A DNA stretch of 64,000 nt from Sulfidibacter corallicola (GTDB taxonomy: Bacteria; Acidobacteriota; Holophagae; Acanthopleuribacterales; Acanthopleuribacteraceae), in the NCBI RefSeq assembly GCF_017498545.1, contig NZ_CP071793.1:1054001-1118000 (forward strand), given 5' to 3'. Positions 1 through 8,960 of this stretch are shown in pieces. The notes below the pieces were generated by a model. That model had not been told where the DNA came from, made no database searches, and was given only the letters and a program-made list of their open reading frames with translations. The stretch's first letter is position 1, and every line of letters starts with the position of its first letter. A program made the translations under genes and the position numbers.

Positions 1-238
1 GTCGGTTGCGCAAAATGACGTGGAGATGGTTGTCCATGATGGCATAACCGCAGACATCGATCAAAAAGATGTCGGCGAGTACCATCAATCGTTGATGAAT
101 CCATTGTTTACGGTGTTCGAAGTTGCGGTTGGTGATGCTATCTCTTCCACACAGAAAGGCGCGTCGGACGCAACGCGAAATGCAGTGGTAGACTCCCTCG
201 ATTCCGTCTTTCACGATGCTTGAACGGGCTTTGGTCAT
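1..238 (-). CDS. REP-associated tyrosine transposase (RAYT, Y1_Tnp family), truncated by window edge
   Basis: The leftward frame from ATG at 238 runs off the window start and gives about 79 N-terminal residues. It opens with MTKARSSIV and a YHCISRCVRRAFLCG segment and ends near GYAIMDNHLHVILRN. The H-L-H-V-I-L block is the HUH metal-binding motif of IS200-like Y1 transposases, and the YH(C)I(S/T)RCVRRAFLCG opening is typical of the RAYT branch. Known role of the family: single-strand transposase thought to mobilise REP palindromes in trans. The catalytic Tyr lies outside the window. Relevant context: a cluster of REP-like palindromes lies at 48.4-49.2 kb. Intactness cannot be judged. Confidence 0.85.
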   Translation of the reverse strand, partial: MTKARSSIVKDGIEGVYHCISRCVRRAFLCGRDSITNRNFEHRKQWIHQRLMVLADIFLIDVCGYAIMDNHLHVILRNR

Positions 239-340
239 GGCTCCCCCCAGTGTTTTGATGCCTCCTCATCACCATACATCGTGCTGAGGACAGCCCTTGT
301 CAGTAGGGTGGAAAAAATTTACTTTGGTTGGTTTTTTTAT

Positions 341-410
341 TGGGTGTCCCCAGGGGGTGTCCCTGAACCGATGCCAGAACGGATGGGTGACCCTTTATGG
401 CGGGTGTCCC
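341..410. repeat. GGGTGTCCC-core repeat cluster A (3 copies)
   Basis: Three top-strand GGGTGTCCC cores (about 342, 354 and 402) fill the short gap between the transposase and the 3' end of the thioredoxin-like gene. This is the smallest cluster of a repeat family that recurs at 2.2, 5.0, 9.5, 11.2, 21.0 and 22.6 kb. Nothing else is visible in 239-450. Confidence 0.7.
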
Positions 411-450
411 AATGCCAACCACCAATGCCAACCAAAGCCAAGTGAAAGAA

Positions 451-2022
451 TTAGTCGCTGCCGAAGACCAGGCCGGTGGCAATCTGCAACCATTTGCTGC
501 GATCAAGCCGGATCAGTCTGCCGTTGGGAGTGACCAGGAACTTTGTGGGGTAATTGGAGACCGAGAAGTTGCGAACATGGTGCTCTTCGCCCATCGCGAC
601 GGGATACTCGAGCCCGTTTTTTTGAACGAATCGCCGCAATGTCTTCTCCTGATCCCTCATCGCGATGGCGATGAAGGTGGCACGCCCGTTCGCTTCTTCG
701 GTCAGCTTCTGATAGAACGCCTTCAACTGAGGGATTTCTTTGCGGCATGGGCCGCACCAGGTGCCCCAAAAATCGATGAAGACCCACTTGCCCCGGTAGG
801 TCTCGGGATGCCACCTCTCTCCGGTGAGGGTCGTCAATTTGAGATCTGGGGCGATCGGGAAGGCATTGTCGATGAATTGGCGGTAGTAAGAAGCCAAGGT
901 CCCGTTTGGATGGACTTTGACAAATGCCGCTTCCAACTGTTTTTCCCATTTTGGATTGAGGGCATGGGCCCGTAACCAGGCATCGAGTGCTTTCCGGTAT
1001 TCGCGCTGTTCACCCAGTCGCTTTGCATACGGGGCAAGGTAATCGTCCAGGCCTTCACACCATCTGAGATCGAAATGATATTCATGGCGCAGGGAACGAT
1101 CGGTTTGGTCGGGGCTGAATTGTGCGGCGTCGGCATAGTACTTCATGGCCCGCTCGCGATCGGTGGGCCACCAGGCTTCGGCCAGTTGGAATGCGACCGT
1201 GGCATACCAGTAACGCAGACGGGCCCTTCGGGCGTTGGCTGGACGATGGTCATCTCCAGTGGAAGGGCCCTTCCGTAGGGACGAATTGCCCGCAAAATCG
1301 GCAAGCATTCGAGTGCGTAGATCACGAGCGTGTTGGGAATTGGCCTCGGCGATCCGATTTGCGATCAGTATCCGGTAGCGAGGGGCCCAACTGCCAGCTC
1401 CTCCGAATTTTGCAGCCAGGACCTTGGCCCGATCTTCTGAGGTCGTCGCGTGGGCCATCGCATACGCGGCCCGAATGCCTGAAGATGCTCGTGCCAAAAC
1501 GCCATGATCGGGATCGGCCAACGCATCCATAAACGCCTTTCCGCGATCGCTCTTCCATTCGGGTTTAGGTGTGGGAAACAGGTTTCTGGCAAGAGTCTTG
1601 TGGAGGCACGACTCGAGGGTATCTTCATCGATTCGAGCCAGTTGGCGATAGAGTTCCAGGGTGGTCGGAAAATCGGGCGAGATCAGGGGGTGGGAGAGAT
1701 GGTTTTGCAACAAGATGTAGATCGTCGTTGGTTCGGCGATCTCTTTGACGGGGATCCTGGCGAAGACTCCGTTGGCTTCGCCGATATCGCCCACAAGATT
1801 CAAAACTTCATATTTTTTAATGAGAAACTCAACCTGATCGCCAAAGTCAAGCTCATTTTCCGAGATCAGGTCCAATACCGATTGCTTCGATTCCTGGCTT
1901 TGGCCGCTCATCACATAGGTGTTCATCGATTGATCCACTTGGGCTAGAACGTCTTGTAGTCGGAGGGTCTTGTCATCGTTTACGATCAGCGTACTCAGCA
2001 TGAACAAAAGGGTGGTCATCAT
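451..2022 (-). CDS. TlpA-like thioredoxin-fold protein with long helical N-terminal region
   Basis: 523 residues. The last ~140 residues are a TlpA/ResA-type thioredoxin domain: GKWVFIDFWGTWCGPCRKEIP with the redox CxxC (WCGPC), a following RATFIAIAMRD strand, and the cis-Pro region NYPTKFLV. Residues 1 to about 380 are helix-rich, resembling TPR-like repeats, with no motif I recognise; the extreme N-terminus (MMTTLLFMLSTLIV) is hydrophobic and may be a signal peptide. Known for the family: membrane-associated or periplasmic thiol-disulfide reductase or oxidoreductase. Start is one of two adjacent ATGs behind a GAGGAAA-type site. It is a single gene, flanked on both sides by GGGTGTCC repeats. 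Substrate unknown. Confidence 0.8.
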   Translation of the reverse strand: MMTTLLFMLSTLIVNDDKTLRLQDVLAQVDQSMNTYVMSGQSQESKQSVLDLISENELDFGDQVEFLIKKYEVLNLVGDIGEANGVFARIPVKEIAEPTTIYILLQNHLSHPLISPDFPTTLELYRQLARIDEDTLESCLHKTLARNLFPTPKPEWKSDRGKAFMDALADPDHGVLARASSGIRAAYAMAHATTSEDRAKVLAAKFGGAGSWAPRYRILIANRIAEANSQHARDLRTRMLADFAGNSSLRKGPSTGDDHRPANARRARLRYWYATVAFQLAEAWWPTDRERAMKYYADAAQFSPDQTDRSLRHEYHFDLRWCEGLDDYLAPYAKRLGEQREYRKALDAWLRAHALNPKWEKQLEAAFVKVHPNGTLASYYRQFIDNAFPIAPDLKLTTLTGERWHPETYRGKWVFIDFWGTWCGPCRKEIPQLKAFYQKLTEEANGRATFIAIAMRDQEKTLRRFVQKNGLEYPVAMGEEHHVRNFSVSNYPTKFLVTPNGRLIRLDRSKWLQIATGLVFGSD

Positions 2023-2213
2023 GAGTTTTTTCCTCGGTTGAAGTCTATGTCGAGCCCTTGAGGACGGAGGAGTGTTTTAGTGTCAGGCGCTGGCGTCGGG
2101 AACAAGGGGTCAGCCAGCCTTTGTAATGAAGTCTCTTGCGCCTACCAAAAATAGATGTTCCGCTTGCTTTCTGTCTTTGCGGAAAAAGGGGAGTGAGTTC
2201 AACTCCAGAAGGA

Positions 2214-2475
2214 TGGATGTCCTCACTTCGTTTCATTCACGGCAATCAAAAAAGTGGGTGTCCTCGCTCGTTCTCGCTCGTTCTCGCTTGTTCGTGAACT
2301 ACCGCATGAAAACTATGGGTGTCCTCACTCCTCCTCACTCCTCCCGTGAACTACCTTAAAACTATGGGTGTCCTCACTCCTCACTCGAACTGTGGGTGTC
2401 CTCGTTCGATTCTTCCCATTCCATCCGTTAGACGGACGAATAACGCATTCAGAGACGAGAAGATGGGTGTCCTCA
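2214..2475. repeat. GGGTGTCCTC repeat cluster B
   Basis: At least five top-strand GGGTGTCCTC cores separated by short, partly duplicated spacers rich in (TC)n-like words such as CTCACTCCTC. This local version ends in CCTC rather than CCC, so each cluster has its own consensus. It fills most of the 483-base gap between two leftward genes; no gene or terminator is visible in the rest of 2023-2505. Confidence 0.8.
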
Positions 2476-2505
2476 TTCGTCCTCCTCATTCGTCCTTTGC
2501 CGTGT

Positions 2506-3834
2506 TCAGCTCTTGGGCATCAACGGTGCCAACAATTGCCGAGTTCGGCCCGCCAGGTCCTGCTCATCCGCGGCGAGGACGCGGCTAACCCCGTGGCTCT
2601 TGGCCGCGATCTTGGTGCGCATATCCAGATGATCGCACACCAACACCATGGGAATCGTTGCGAAAAACGGGATCTGCCGCAGTTGCTCCAAGGCCGCAAT
2701 GGTCAGATTGTGATCCTCACCTTGGTACAGAAACACGACGTCGATCGCCGCACCGACGGGAAGCTTCGAGATATGAGTCAAGTCGTCGATACAGTTGGAC
2801 CCCACACCCGCTTCGGCCAAGGCTGATACGATTCGATCACGGACCTCACCCGGAGGCGTGATCAACAAGGCACCCATGCTCGTTGACGGGTTGGGAGCTA
2901 CCCGAGCCGTTTCGTTTCCGGAAGGTTGGGTGGTGTTCGATGCCTGGGAGGCCTCCTCGACCTTCTTCGACAGAACCGGTTTTTTTGCAGGAGCGGCCGC
3001 TGGCGTTCCCTGTTCGGCATGTCGTTCGGGATCACGCTTGGCGTCGCGGAATCGGATTCTTCCGAGGAGTGGAAAACCGTCGTGGTTCATGGGATGACGC
3101 GACTCGATGTAGCGCATGTAGGCCGCTCGCTCCTCCGTCCCCATGTTCGCCAGGCGAATGCCCAGCATGTACCGGCCGTGATTAAAAGTCAGGTGACGCA
3201 CCTCGGCGCTGCATTCGATTGGGGTGGGTCCGACGAGGTGCTTGATGCGCACCATGTAGAGCGGCTGGCCCGGTTTAAAGAGGTCTTTCGTCAGGGGGAT
3301 GAATCGCTGACTTTTGATGTGCATCGCTTTGTCGACTTTCAGGCACATGCCGCGTTCACATAAATTGAGGGGGCGGCCGTGCAGGCCGGTGCCTTGATCC
3401 AAACCCTCGAGGATCAGAATCTGGCTTTTATCGCGAGGTGGCAGAGAGACTCGGCTATGGCTGCGACGTTCGGCGTGGTAGATTTTCTTAGGAATGGTGA
3501 AGATGTGTTGGTTGTCGCGAAAGGCTCGTTGGTAATGGATCTCGCAAGTACGGACCCGATGCCCGGAAACCACAAGAAACAAAATGAAGGGATGTCCCTT
3601 GGGGATGGATTTGCCTGGCCTTCGGTCGAAAGCCAGACTGAAGGTTCCTTTGTTTTCGAACACCCCTTCGATGCGGACGTGGCGCGGGTCGCTCTTCCCC
3701 TGCGCGGGAAAAAGTTCACCCTCTGTCGAACCGGGACCGATTTGATCCTCCAAGTAGGCGAGGATCTGTTCGGTATCAGACAAATGTGGTTCCTCTTCCT
3801 TGGGAGTGAGTCCCAACAGGTCCTTCAGGCCCAT
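2506..3834 (-). CDS. PilZ-domain protein with C-terminal receiver-like domain
   Basis: 442 residues. The middle (about 130-240) is a PilZ domain: an ERRSHSRVSL segment matching the RxxxR c-di-GMP-binding motif, then PLNLCERGMCL where the usual D/NxSxxG is nearly kept (Ser replaced by Cys). The N-terminus (about 20-130) fits a YcgR_N/PilZN-like partner domain. After a Pro/Ala/Ser/Thr-rich linker (about 270-325), residues 325-442 look like a response-regulator fold (GALLITPPGEVRDRIVSALAEAG, then IDVVFLYQG, then IPMVLVCDH). It lacks a clear acidic pocket, so it is probably not phosphorylated. Inferred role: c-di-GMP effector. A diguanylate cyclase is encoded at 5911-8421. It is divergent from thiL. 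No motility genes are nearby. Confidence 0.75.
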   Translation of the reverse strand: MGLKDLLGLTPKEEEPHLSDTEQILAYLEDQIGPGSTEGELFPAQGKSDPRHVRIEGVFENKGTFSLAFDRRPGKSIPKGHPFILFLVVSGHRVRTCEIHYQRAFRDNQHIFTIPKKIYHAERRSHSRVSLPPRDKSQILILEGLDQGTGLHGRPLNLCERGMCLKVDKAMHIKSQRFIPLTKDLFKPGQPLYMVRIKHLVGPTPIECSAEVRHLTFNHGRYMLGIRLANMGTEERAAYMRYIESRHPMNHDGFPLLGRIRFRDAKRDPERHAEQGTPAAAPAKKPVLSKKVEEASQASNTTQPSGNETARVAPNPSTSMGALLITPPGEVRDRIVSALAEAGVGSNCIDDLTHISKLPVGAAIDVVFLYQGEDHNLTIAALEQLRQIPFFATIPMVLVCDHLDMRTKIAAKSHGVSRVLAADEQDLAGRTRQLLAPLMPKS

Positions 3835-3862
3835 CGTCTGCGGTCTCCGAAATCTAAGCCAT

Positions 3863-3891
3863 TTGTTAATGCAATCGCCATTTTTTGTAAT
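3863..3891 (+). promoter_or_regulatory. Candidate sigma-70 promoter for thiL
   Basis: TTGTTA (3863-3868) and TGTAAT (3886-3891) are separated by 17 bases, within an A/T-rich divergent intergenic region that contrasts with its GC-rich surroundings. thiL starts 41 bases downstream. Each hexamer has two mismatches to consensus, so this is a candidate only. Confidence 0.35.
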
Positions 3892-3932
3892 TCCTTTATA
3901 AAAAGCAGAAGCCTGCGCGGGAGGATCCGTTC

Positions 3933-4910
3933 ATGTCGGAAATCGTAGGGAACTTGGATGAGGATGCGCTGATCGAAGCGTTCTTTGCGCCGCTGGCGCC
4001 CGATCTCAGCGACGACGTAGCCACGATCGAGCCGAGTCATGGGCGGCGACTGCTGATCACCACCGACGCGCTTCTCGAAAAGGTTCATTTTCTCAGAGAC
4101 AGTCGCGCCGATTGGGTTGGCCAGAAGGCGGTCCGCGCCAACGTATCCGACATCGTCGCCGATGGGGGGCGTCCTCGTTGGCTTACCTTGACCCTCGGAC
4201 TTCCCAACGATTTACCGGTGTCCTGGGTGGCAGGTTTTGCCCGCGGCCTGGCCCAGGCTTGCTCGAGCTTGAACGTGCGCCTGATCGGGGGCGATACCAC
4301 CTGCACCCACAGCGACATCTTCATTTCGGTCACCGCCATCGGAGAGGTAGATCAAGTAGGTCGCGTGACGCGTTCGGGCGCATTGCCCGGGCACCTGCTC
4401 GCCGTCACCGGGTACCTGGGCGAAAGCGGTATCGGGTTGGACATGGTGCTGGGCAAGAACGACGATCCGCGGGTCGATCGCGAATCGTGGATGGCCAGGC
4501 ACTTCATCCCACCTTTTCGGGGTTCGTTCAGTTGGCGTGCGGCCGATTTCCACTTCCTGAGTGCGATGATGGATTTGTCCGATGGCCTTGTCCAGGACCT
4601 GCCGCGCTTGTGTCGGGCTTCGGGCGTTGGCGCCGAGGTGGATCTGGAGGCGATTCCCGTTTCGCGGGGGGCTCGCGAGTTGGGGTTGACCGCGCGGGAA
4701 GCGGTCACTCGGGGGGAGGATTTCGAATTGTTGATGGCCTTCGACCCCGAACACCAGGAATCGCTGCGCCAGTTGGCTCATTTACACGAGGTGCCCTTTA
4801 CGCGCATCGGTCGGGTCGTGGCCGGCAAAGGCGTACGTTTCCTGGAGGACGGTCTCGAAGTCGAAGGAATCGGCAAAGGATGGCGCCACTTCGGCACGTC
4901 CGGCATTTGA
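3933..4910 (+). CDS. thiL: Thiamine-monophosphate kinase ThiL
   Basis: 325 residues, the normal length. ThiL phosphorylates thiamine monophosphate with ATP to give thiamine diphosphate, the last step of TPP synthesis, in the cytoplasm. Visible family features in order: LSDDVATIE (N-terminal metal-binding D-D-A), LITTDALLEKVHF, the KAVRANVSDIVADGG helix, RLIGGDTT, and MMDLSDGLVQDLPRL near 210-225. A GGGAGGA site lies upstream of the chosen ATG. It stands alone, with no other thi genes in the window. It is convergent with the diguanylate cyclase gene, and a 550-base repeat array begins about 60 bases after its stop. Confidence 0.95.
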   Translation: MSEIVGNLDEDALIEAFFAPLAPDLSDDVATIEPSHGRRLLITTDALLEKVHFLRDSRADWVGQKAVRANVSDIVADGGRPRWLTLTLGLPNDLPVSWVAGFARGLAQACSSLNVRLIGGDTTCTHSDIFISVTAIGEVDQVGRVTRSGALPGHLLAVTGYLGESGIGLDMVLGKNDDPRVDRESWMARHFIPPFRGSFSWRAADFHFLSAMMDLSDGLVQDLPRLCRASGVGAEVDLEAIPVSRGARELGLTAREAVTRGEDFELLMAFDPEHQESLRQLAHLHEVPFTRIGRVVAGKGVRFLEDGLEVEGIGKGWRHFGTSGI

Positions 4911-4971
4911 ACCCATGGCCGCGGTGGAAAGGACACGGCTCGTTGTACGGCAGCACCGGTCCAGCCGGGCA

Positions 4972-5520
4972 GAAGGTGGGTGGCCCGGTTGGTTTCTCCC
5001 GGTTGGTTTCCAGTTCGGAAAGGTGGGTGTCCCGGTTCGGAAAAAGATGGGTGTCCCAGTATGAGCAGGAAGACGGCGGGTGCCCCATTCCCATTTGGGT
5101 CCCAGTTCGGGAAGGTGGGTGTCCTGGTTCGGAAATTCGGGAAAAGATGGGTGGCCCGGTATGAGCTCTCCGGTATGAGCTCTCCCGGTATGCGCTCTGG
5201 AGAAAGGTGGGTGTCCCGTTAAAATCCTCGATTCGGAAAAAGATGGGTGTCCCAGTATGAGCCCCCAGTATGAGCTCCCAGTATGAGCGACGGCGGGTGT
5301 CCCATTCCCACCATTCCCATTTTCCCATTCCCATTTGGGTCCCAGTTCGGGAAGGTGGGTGTCCTGGTTCGGAAATTCGGGAAAAGATGGGTGTCCCGGT
5401 ATGAGCTCTGGAGAAAGGTGTGTGTCCCGTTCAAGATCCGGTGTCCCGTTAAAATCCTGGGAAAAGATGGGTGTCCCGGTATGAGCTCTGGAGAAAGGTG
5501 GGTGTCCCGTTAAAATCCCG
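4972..5520. repeat. GGGTGTCCC repeat array C with internal 240-base duplication
   Basis: More than ten top-strand GGGTGTCCC cores (variants GGGTGTCCT, GGGTGGCCC, GGGTGCCCC) lie in the convergent gap after thiL. Spacers are shared words such as GGTATGAGCTC, GAAAAAGATGG and CGTTAAAATCC. A block of about 85 bases at 5084-5168 recurs at 5324-5408 with one mismatch (5154 versus 5394), exactly 240 bases apart. A second unit (GGAGAAAGG, core, CGTTAAAATCC) occurs near 5200 and 5500 with a diverged copy near 5415. The array therefore grows by local segmental duplication. Reading frames through it are repetitive and lack ribosome-binding sites. Confidence 0.85.
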
Positions 5521-5533
5521 ATAAATCCCGTTT

Positions 5534-5588
5534 AAAAAAAGAGCCCCATCCTCACTTCTGGAGACCCGGTCGAAATGAGGTTGGGGCT
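5534..5588 (-). terminator. Intrinsic terminator for the diguanylate cyclase transcript
   Basis: On the minus strand a 13-base stem (5576-5588 with 5542-5554, one mismatch) and a 21-base loop are followed by a run of seven T (5540-5534). It lies about 320 bases beyond the leftward cyclase stop at 5911 and directly before the repeat array, so it would end that transcript. Confidence 0.75.
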
Positions 5589-5791
5589 GTGTTGGGGATG
5601 CGTGTCTATCGGTATGGTGTTGCGAAGTCTGACGGGGTTGGTCATACATCACGTCGAGAGCCTCGCTTCACTGACGGACCTCTGTAAAGGCAAGCGCAAT
5701 ACCAACTTTCGATCTCTCTCTGTATTCCTGTTATCTGTCTGAAAGATATTGGGTTGTAAAAAGTGGCGGCGTCTCTTGGAAGAGGTGGGCC

Positions 5792-5847
5792 TGTCGGAAT
5801 TTGGGCAGTGTCGAAATACGGACAGGGGGGTGTCGAAATAACGACAG
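5792..5847. repeat. Three copies of a 17-base near-palindrome (TGTCGAAATANCGACAG)
   Basis: Copies at 5792-5808, 5809-5825 and 5831-5847. The last, TGTCGAAATAACGACAG, contains a perfect TGTCG-N6-CGACA dyad; the first is the most diverged. It lies just downstream of the diguanylate cyclase stop. It looks like a cluster of dimeric-regulator sites or a small tandem repeat; no promoter is obvious beside it. The remainder of 5589-5910 shows no gene. Confidence 0.6.
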
Positions 5848-5910
5848 GCGGCGGCCGTCCATCGCGGCCCGGGTCTTGGCCACCCGGCCAAGCGGCCGAA
5901 AGCGACCGAG

Positions 5911-8421
5911 CTACTCCGAAACGACGCGATTGCGCCCCTGTCTTTTGGCTTCGTATAGCGCGTGATCGGCCCGCTCCAGCAATTGCTCCAGTTGCGAATC
6001 GGCATTGCGGAAACTGGCCACGCCAACGCTGACCGTGAATCCGATCGGGCTGTCGCCGGTTGGCAGCTTGAGATCGGCCAGCGTACGCCGCAGTCGCTCC
6101 GACACCTGAATTGCCGTTTCCTTGGGCGTGTTGGGCAGGATTACGCAGAACTCTTCGCCGCCAAGGCGACCGAAGATGTCGATGCTGCGAAGGCTCGCCA
6201 TGCAGGTATTGGCCAAGCTCTTGATCACTTTGTCTCCAACCGCGTGACCATGGGTGTCGTTGATCCGTTTGAAATGATCGATATCCATCATGACTGCCGA
6301 AAGCGGCTGTTCGAACCGCATGGTCCGCTGCCATTCGTTCCTGGCCTGGGTCATGAAATGGCGCCGGTTGTCCGCACCGGTCAAGGAGTCGGTGGTGGCC
6401 AGCCGTTTCAGCTCTTCCTCGAGCTGTTTGCGGCGGCTGATGTCGTTGAACGTGACGAGCACGCAGGGTTCGTCGCGATAGGTCATGTGCATGGCCGAAA
6501 TCAGGGCCCAAAAAGACTCCCCGTTTTGTTTGAGGAGCTTCGATTCGAAATTTTCCACAAGTCCGGCATCGGCCAGGATGGCGATCATGTGGTCTCGCTT
6601 CTTCAGGTCGTCCCAGTAATCGGGCTCGTATCGGTTGGTACCCTCGCCGGGTACCATACCAAACAATTCGGCCCCGCGCTGATTGATGAAAACCACGCGC
6701 TTGTCGGAAATCCGGCTGATCACGATGGGGAAGAGGGACGCGTCCAGAATCGAGCGCAGTCGCTCTTCACTGGCGCGCAAGGCCGCTTCGGCCTGCTTGC
6801 GCTGGGTGATGTCGAGCATCAACCCTTCCCAGATGATCGTGTCGCCGTTCTCCCTTCTCGGTTTGGCGTCCAAATGGACCCAGGGCCCCGCCTGGCGGTG
6901 GTGGAGCAGGCGGCACTCGAACGAAAAAGGCGTCAGGTCCCTCGCCGATTCGGCCAATACCTGGAAAAAAGCTTCGCGGTCGTCGACCGCCAAGAGGCGC
7001 GTCCAGATGTCTTCCCGGTCGATCAACTCGGACGGCGCCGCGCCGGTAAACCGTTCGATCTGCCGCGAGATCAGCATCAGCTCGGCCGCTTTTTCGGGGG
7101 TGCGTCGAATTTGGAAAATGGCTCCGGACAGATTGGCGGTCACCGTTTTGAGGGCGAACGTGTCCGAAACCGCGCGGAACCAGGGCCGCCAGGTCGTCGG
7201 CACCTCGGCGACCATGCTTTGGCCGGCCATCGCTTCCGCACGGATGTGGTTGGTCAGGGCGATGGCGGGTCCGACGAATCGCTTCTGCAGCAAGAGATAA
7301 ACGGCGATCAGGAACAGGGTCATGAAAAGAATGATGACCATGTAACCGGCGAAATCGAACAAGGTGGCCGCCAACAGGACGGACTCCGGCAACACCACGA
7401 TCAAGGACCAGGGCGCGTTTTCGAGGCGGTGGTGGAACACCAGGTATTCGGGATCCAGGAAGTGACCCTCCTGGGTGAGAATATCCTCGGATCGATCGGC
7501 CAGCTTGGCGGGCAACAGTTCTTTCAGGAACAACGGCGCCGGACGATGGGACAAATCCACGCTGTTGGCTGCCAGAGCCTCGCCGTTCTGGTCGACGACG
7601 ATGACCGACGCTTCCGGGAAACCGATTCCGCCGGCGAAGGTGTGGAGCCTGCTCAGCGGAATGTCGGCCGCTACGACACCCAGGAACCGATCCGCGTCGT
7701 AGACCGGGCGCCCGTGACTGATCATGAGTCCGGCTCCCGCGGGGTCCTGGTAGATATCGGTCCAGTAGGGATCGCGGCTCGGATTCCGTTCCGGCGTACC
7801 CTTTTGGAAAAGCTGAAGATCGAGGGCCTGTTCCACCATGGTGCGCGGCGTCAGGGAGGCGTCGTGGGCCATCATGCGGCTCGTGGGCTGCCACGGGTAA
7901 ATCGCCACGAATCCGGCGGCCGATTGGTAATAACTCCAGGTGAAGTGGGGATGGGTCTGGTGCGAGGCCTGAAAGAGGGGGAACAGGTTGACGGCCGCGT
8001 ACAGCTCCCGCCGGTCCTGGTCCGTATCGAGCCGGTCCGAGAGGGGGCCGAAGCCGATCAGGTTCCCCAACCTGGCCAGGTCACGGTCAGTTGGTGGCGC
8101 GTCCAAGGCGAAATAATCCCCATCGTAGTCGCGAATCAGTGAGACCACGCCCAAATCCGAAATGTCACCGGATTCGCGGTCCAGGTGATAGGTCATGGTC
8201 GCTTGGAGTTGGGTCACGTACCGGGGGGCCACCGCCATGAAGCTGTCCAACCCGGCAGCGCGATCCTCGCCTTTCTCTTCCAGGGCCCGGATCTGAAGCT
8301 GCATCTGTTCCGAAAATCGCCCGAAAAACAACGTCGCGACGATGATCGCCAGGATGAGGGCGCCACCAAGCGTGATCACGTAATATTGGTGCGCAAGTTT
8401 GCGCGCGGGTTCGTTACCCAT
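5911..8421 (-). CDS. Membrane diguanylate cyclase: Cache sensor, HAMP-like, PAS-PAS, GGDEF
   Basis: 836 residues. An N-terminal membrane segment (about 12-32) and a second (about 355-380) bracket a periplasmic dCache-like sensor region. HAMP-like and PAS segments follow: the first ends in a PAC-type WEGLMLDITQRKQAEAALR sequence, the second has SILDASLFPIVI and LVTFNDISRRK. The C-terminal ~160 residues are a GGDEF domain with active-site GGEEF, and an intact RxxD inhibitory site (RSID) sits just upstream. Known activity: two GTP to c-di-GMP, with product feedback through RxxD. It should therefore be active and ligand-gated; the ligand is unknown. No EAL domain. A PilZ protein nearby at 2506-3834 is a plausible effector. 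Confidence 0.9.
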   Translation of the reverse strand: MGNEPARKLAHQYYVITLGGALILAIIVATLFFGRFSEQMQLQIRALEEKGEDRAAGLDSFMAVAPRYVTQLQATMTYHLDRESGDISDLGVVSLIRDYDGDYFALDAPPTDRDLARLGNLIGFGPLSDRLDTDQDRRELYAAVNLFPLFQASHQTHPHFTWSYYQSAAGFVAIYPWQPTSRMMAHDASLTPRTMVEQALDLQLFQKGTPERNPSRDPYWTDIYQDPAGAGLMISHGRPVYDADRFLGVVAADIPLSRLHTFAGGIGFPEASVIVVDQNGEALAANSVDLSHRPAPLFLKELLPAKLADRSEDILTQEGHFLDPEYLVFHHRLENAPWSLIVVLPESVLLAATLFDFAGYMVIILFMTLFLIAVYLLLQKRFVGPAIALTNHIRAEAMAGQSMVAEVPTTWRPWFRAVSDTFALKTVTANLSGAIFQIRRTPEKAAELMLISRQIERFTGAAPSELIDREDIWTRLLAVDDREAFFQVLAESARDLTPFSFECRLLHHRQAGPWVHLDAKPRRENGDTIIWEGLMLDITQRKQAEAALRASEERLRSILDASLFPIVISRISDKRVVFINQRGAELFGMVPGEGTNRYEPDYWDDLKKRDHMIAILADAGLVENFESKLLKQNGESFWALISAMHMTYRDEPCVLVTFNDISRRKQLEEELKRLATTDSLTGADNRRHFMTQARNEWQRTMRFEQPLSAVMMDIDHFKRINDTHGHAVGDKVIKSLANTCMASLRSIDIFGRLGGEEFCVILPNTPKETAIQVSERLRRTLADLKLPTGDSPIGFTVSVGVASFRNADSQLEQLLERADHALYEAKRQGRNRVVSE

Positions 8422-8960
8422 GGATCAGCCGACTCCGGGAACGGCTAAGATAACCGGATTGGAATGCCACCATATTAGCAGTAATGCCAAGCATTTGGGG
8501 TTGAAATACGGGTTTTCCGAGCCGACGACGCCTTCCCGTGGATTCGGTGTGCCGTCTCCTTGCTGTGCGGTACGCCGTCGATTTCTCCGAATCGGCCGAA
8601 CCGAAGGGAGAACTCGGGTACAATAGAGAATCATCCACTCTAGTTTGTGCCCATTCTGTAACGGAGTTTTCCAGGGCTCCCGGTCAATCCGCTGGATGGG
8701 CTCGGTATCGGTTCTCCGGACTTCGGGTTTCGGCCAAGCAACTCCTGTTGTTTTTCGGCAGAATCCCGATACCTGAAGGCGGATACCCGTTGGTATGGGG
8801 CAATGGTGTCAATCCAAGTGATTCGTTTCAAAAACCGCTGGTTGGATCGACACGCATGGGCATGCCCTTTTTCGGCGCGAGATTCGGCCAAACCCGTGCG
8901 GCGTGGAGGGTGCGTCTCACGCAGCGTGCCGGGCTCGTGCCGGTGTTCCCGGAGGGGTTT
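8422..8960. other. Divergent intergenic region, no gene recognised
   Basis: 539 bases between the divergent cyclase and DUF5706-like genes. Open frames extend leftward from the DUF5706 gene through this DNA, but they lack family similarity and a ribosome-binding site. I see no convincing promoter hexamer pair, repeat or hairpin. Confidence 0.5.

Noticed and set aside
4972-5520. CRISPR array
   Set aside because: The conserved core is only about 9-12 bases, spacing is irregular, spacers are themselves repeated, and no cas genes are present.
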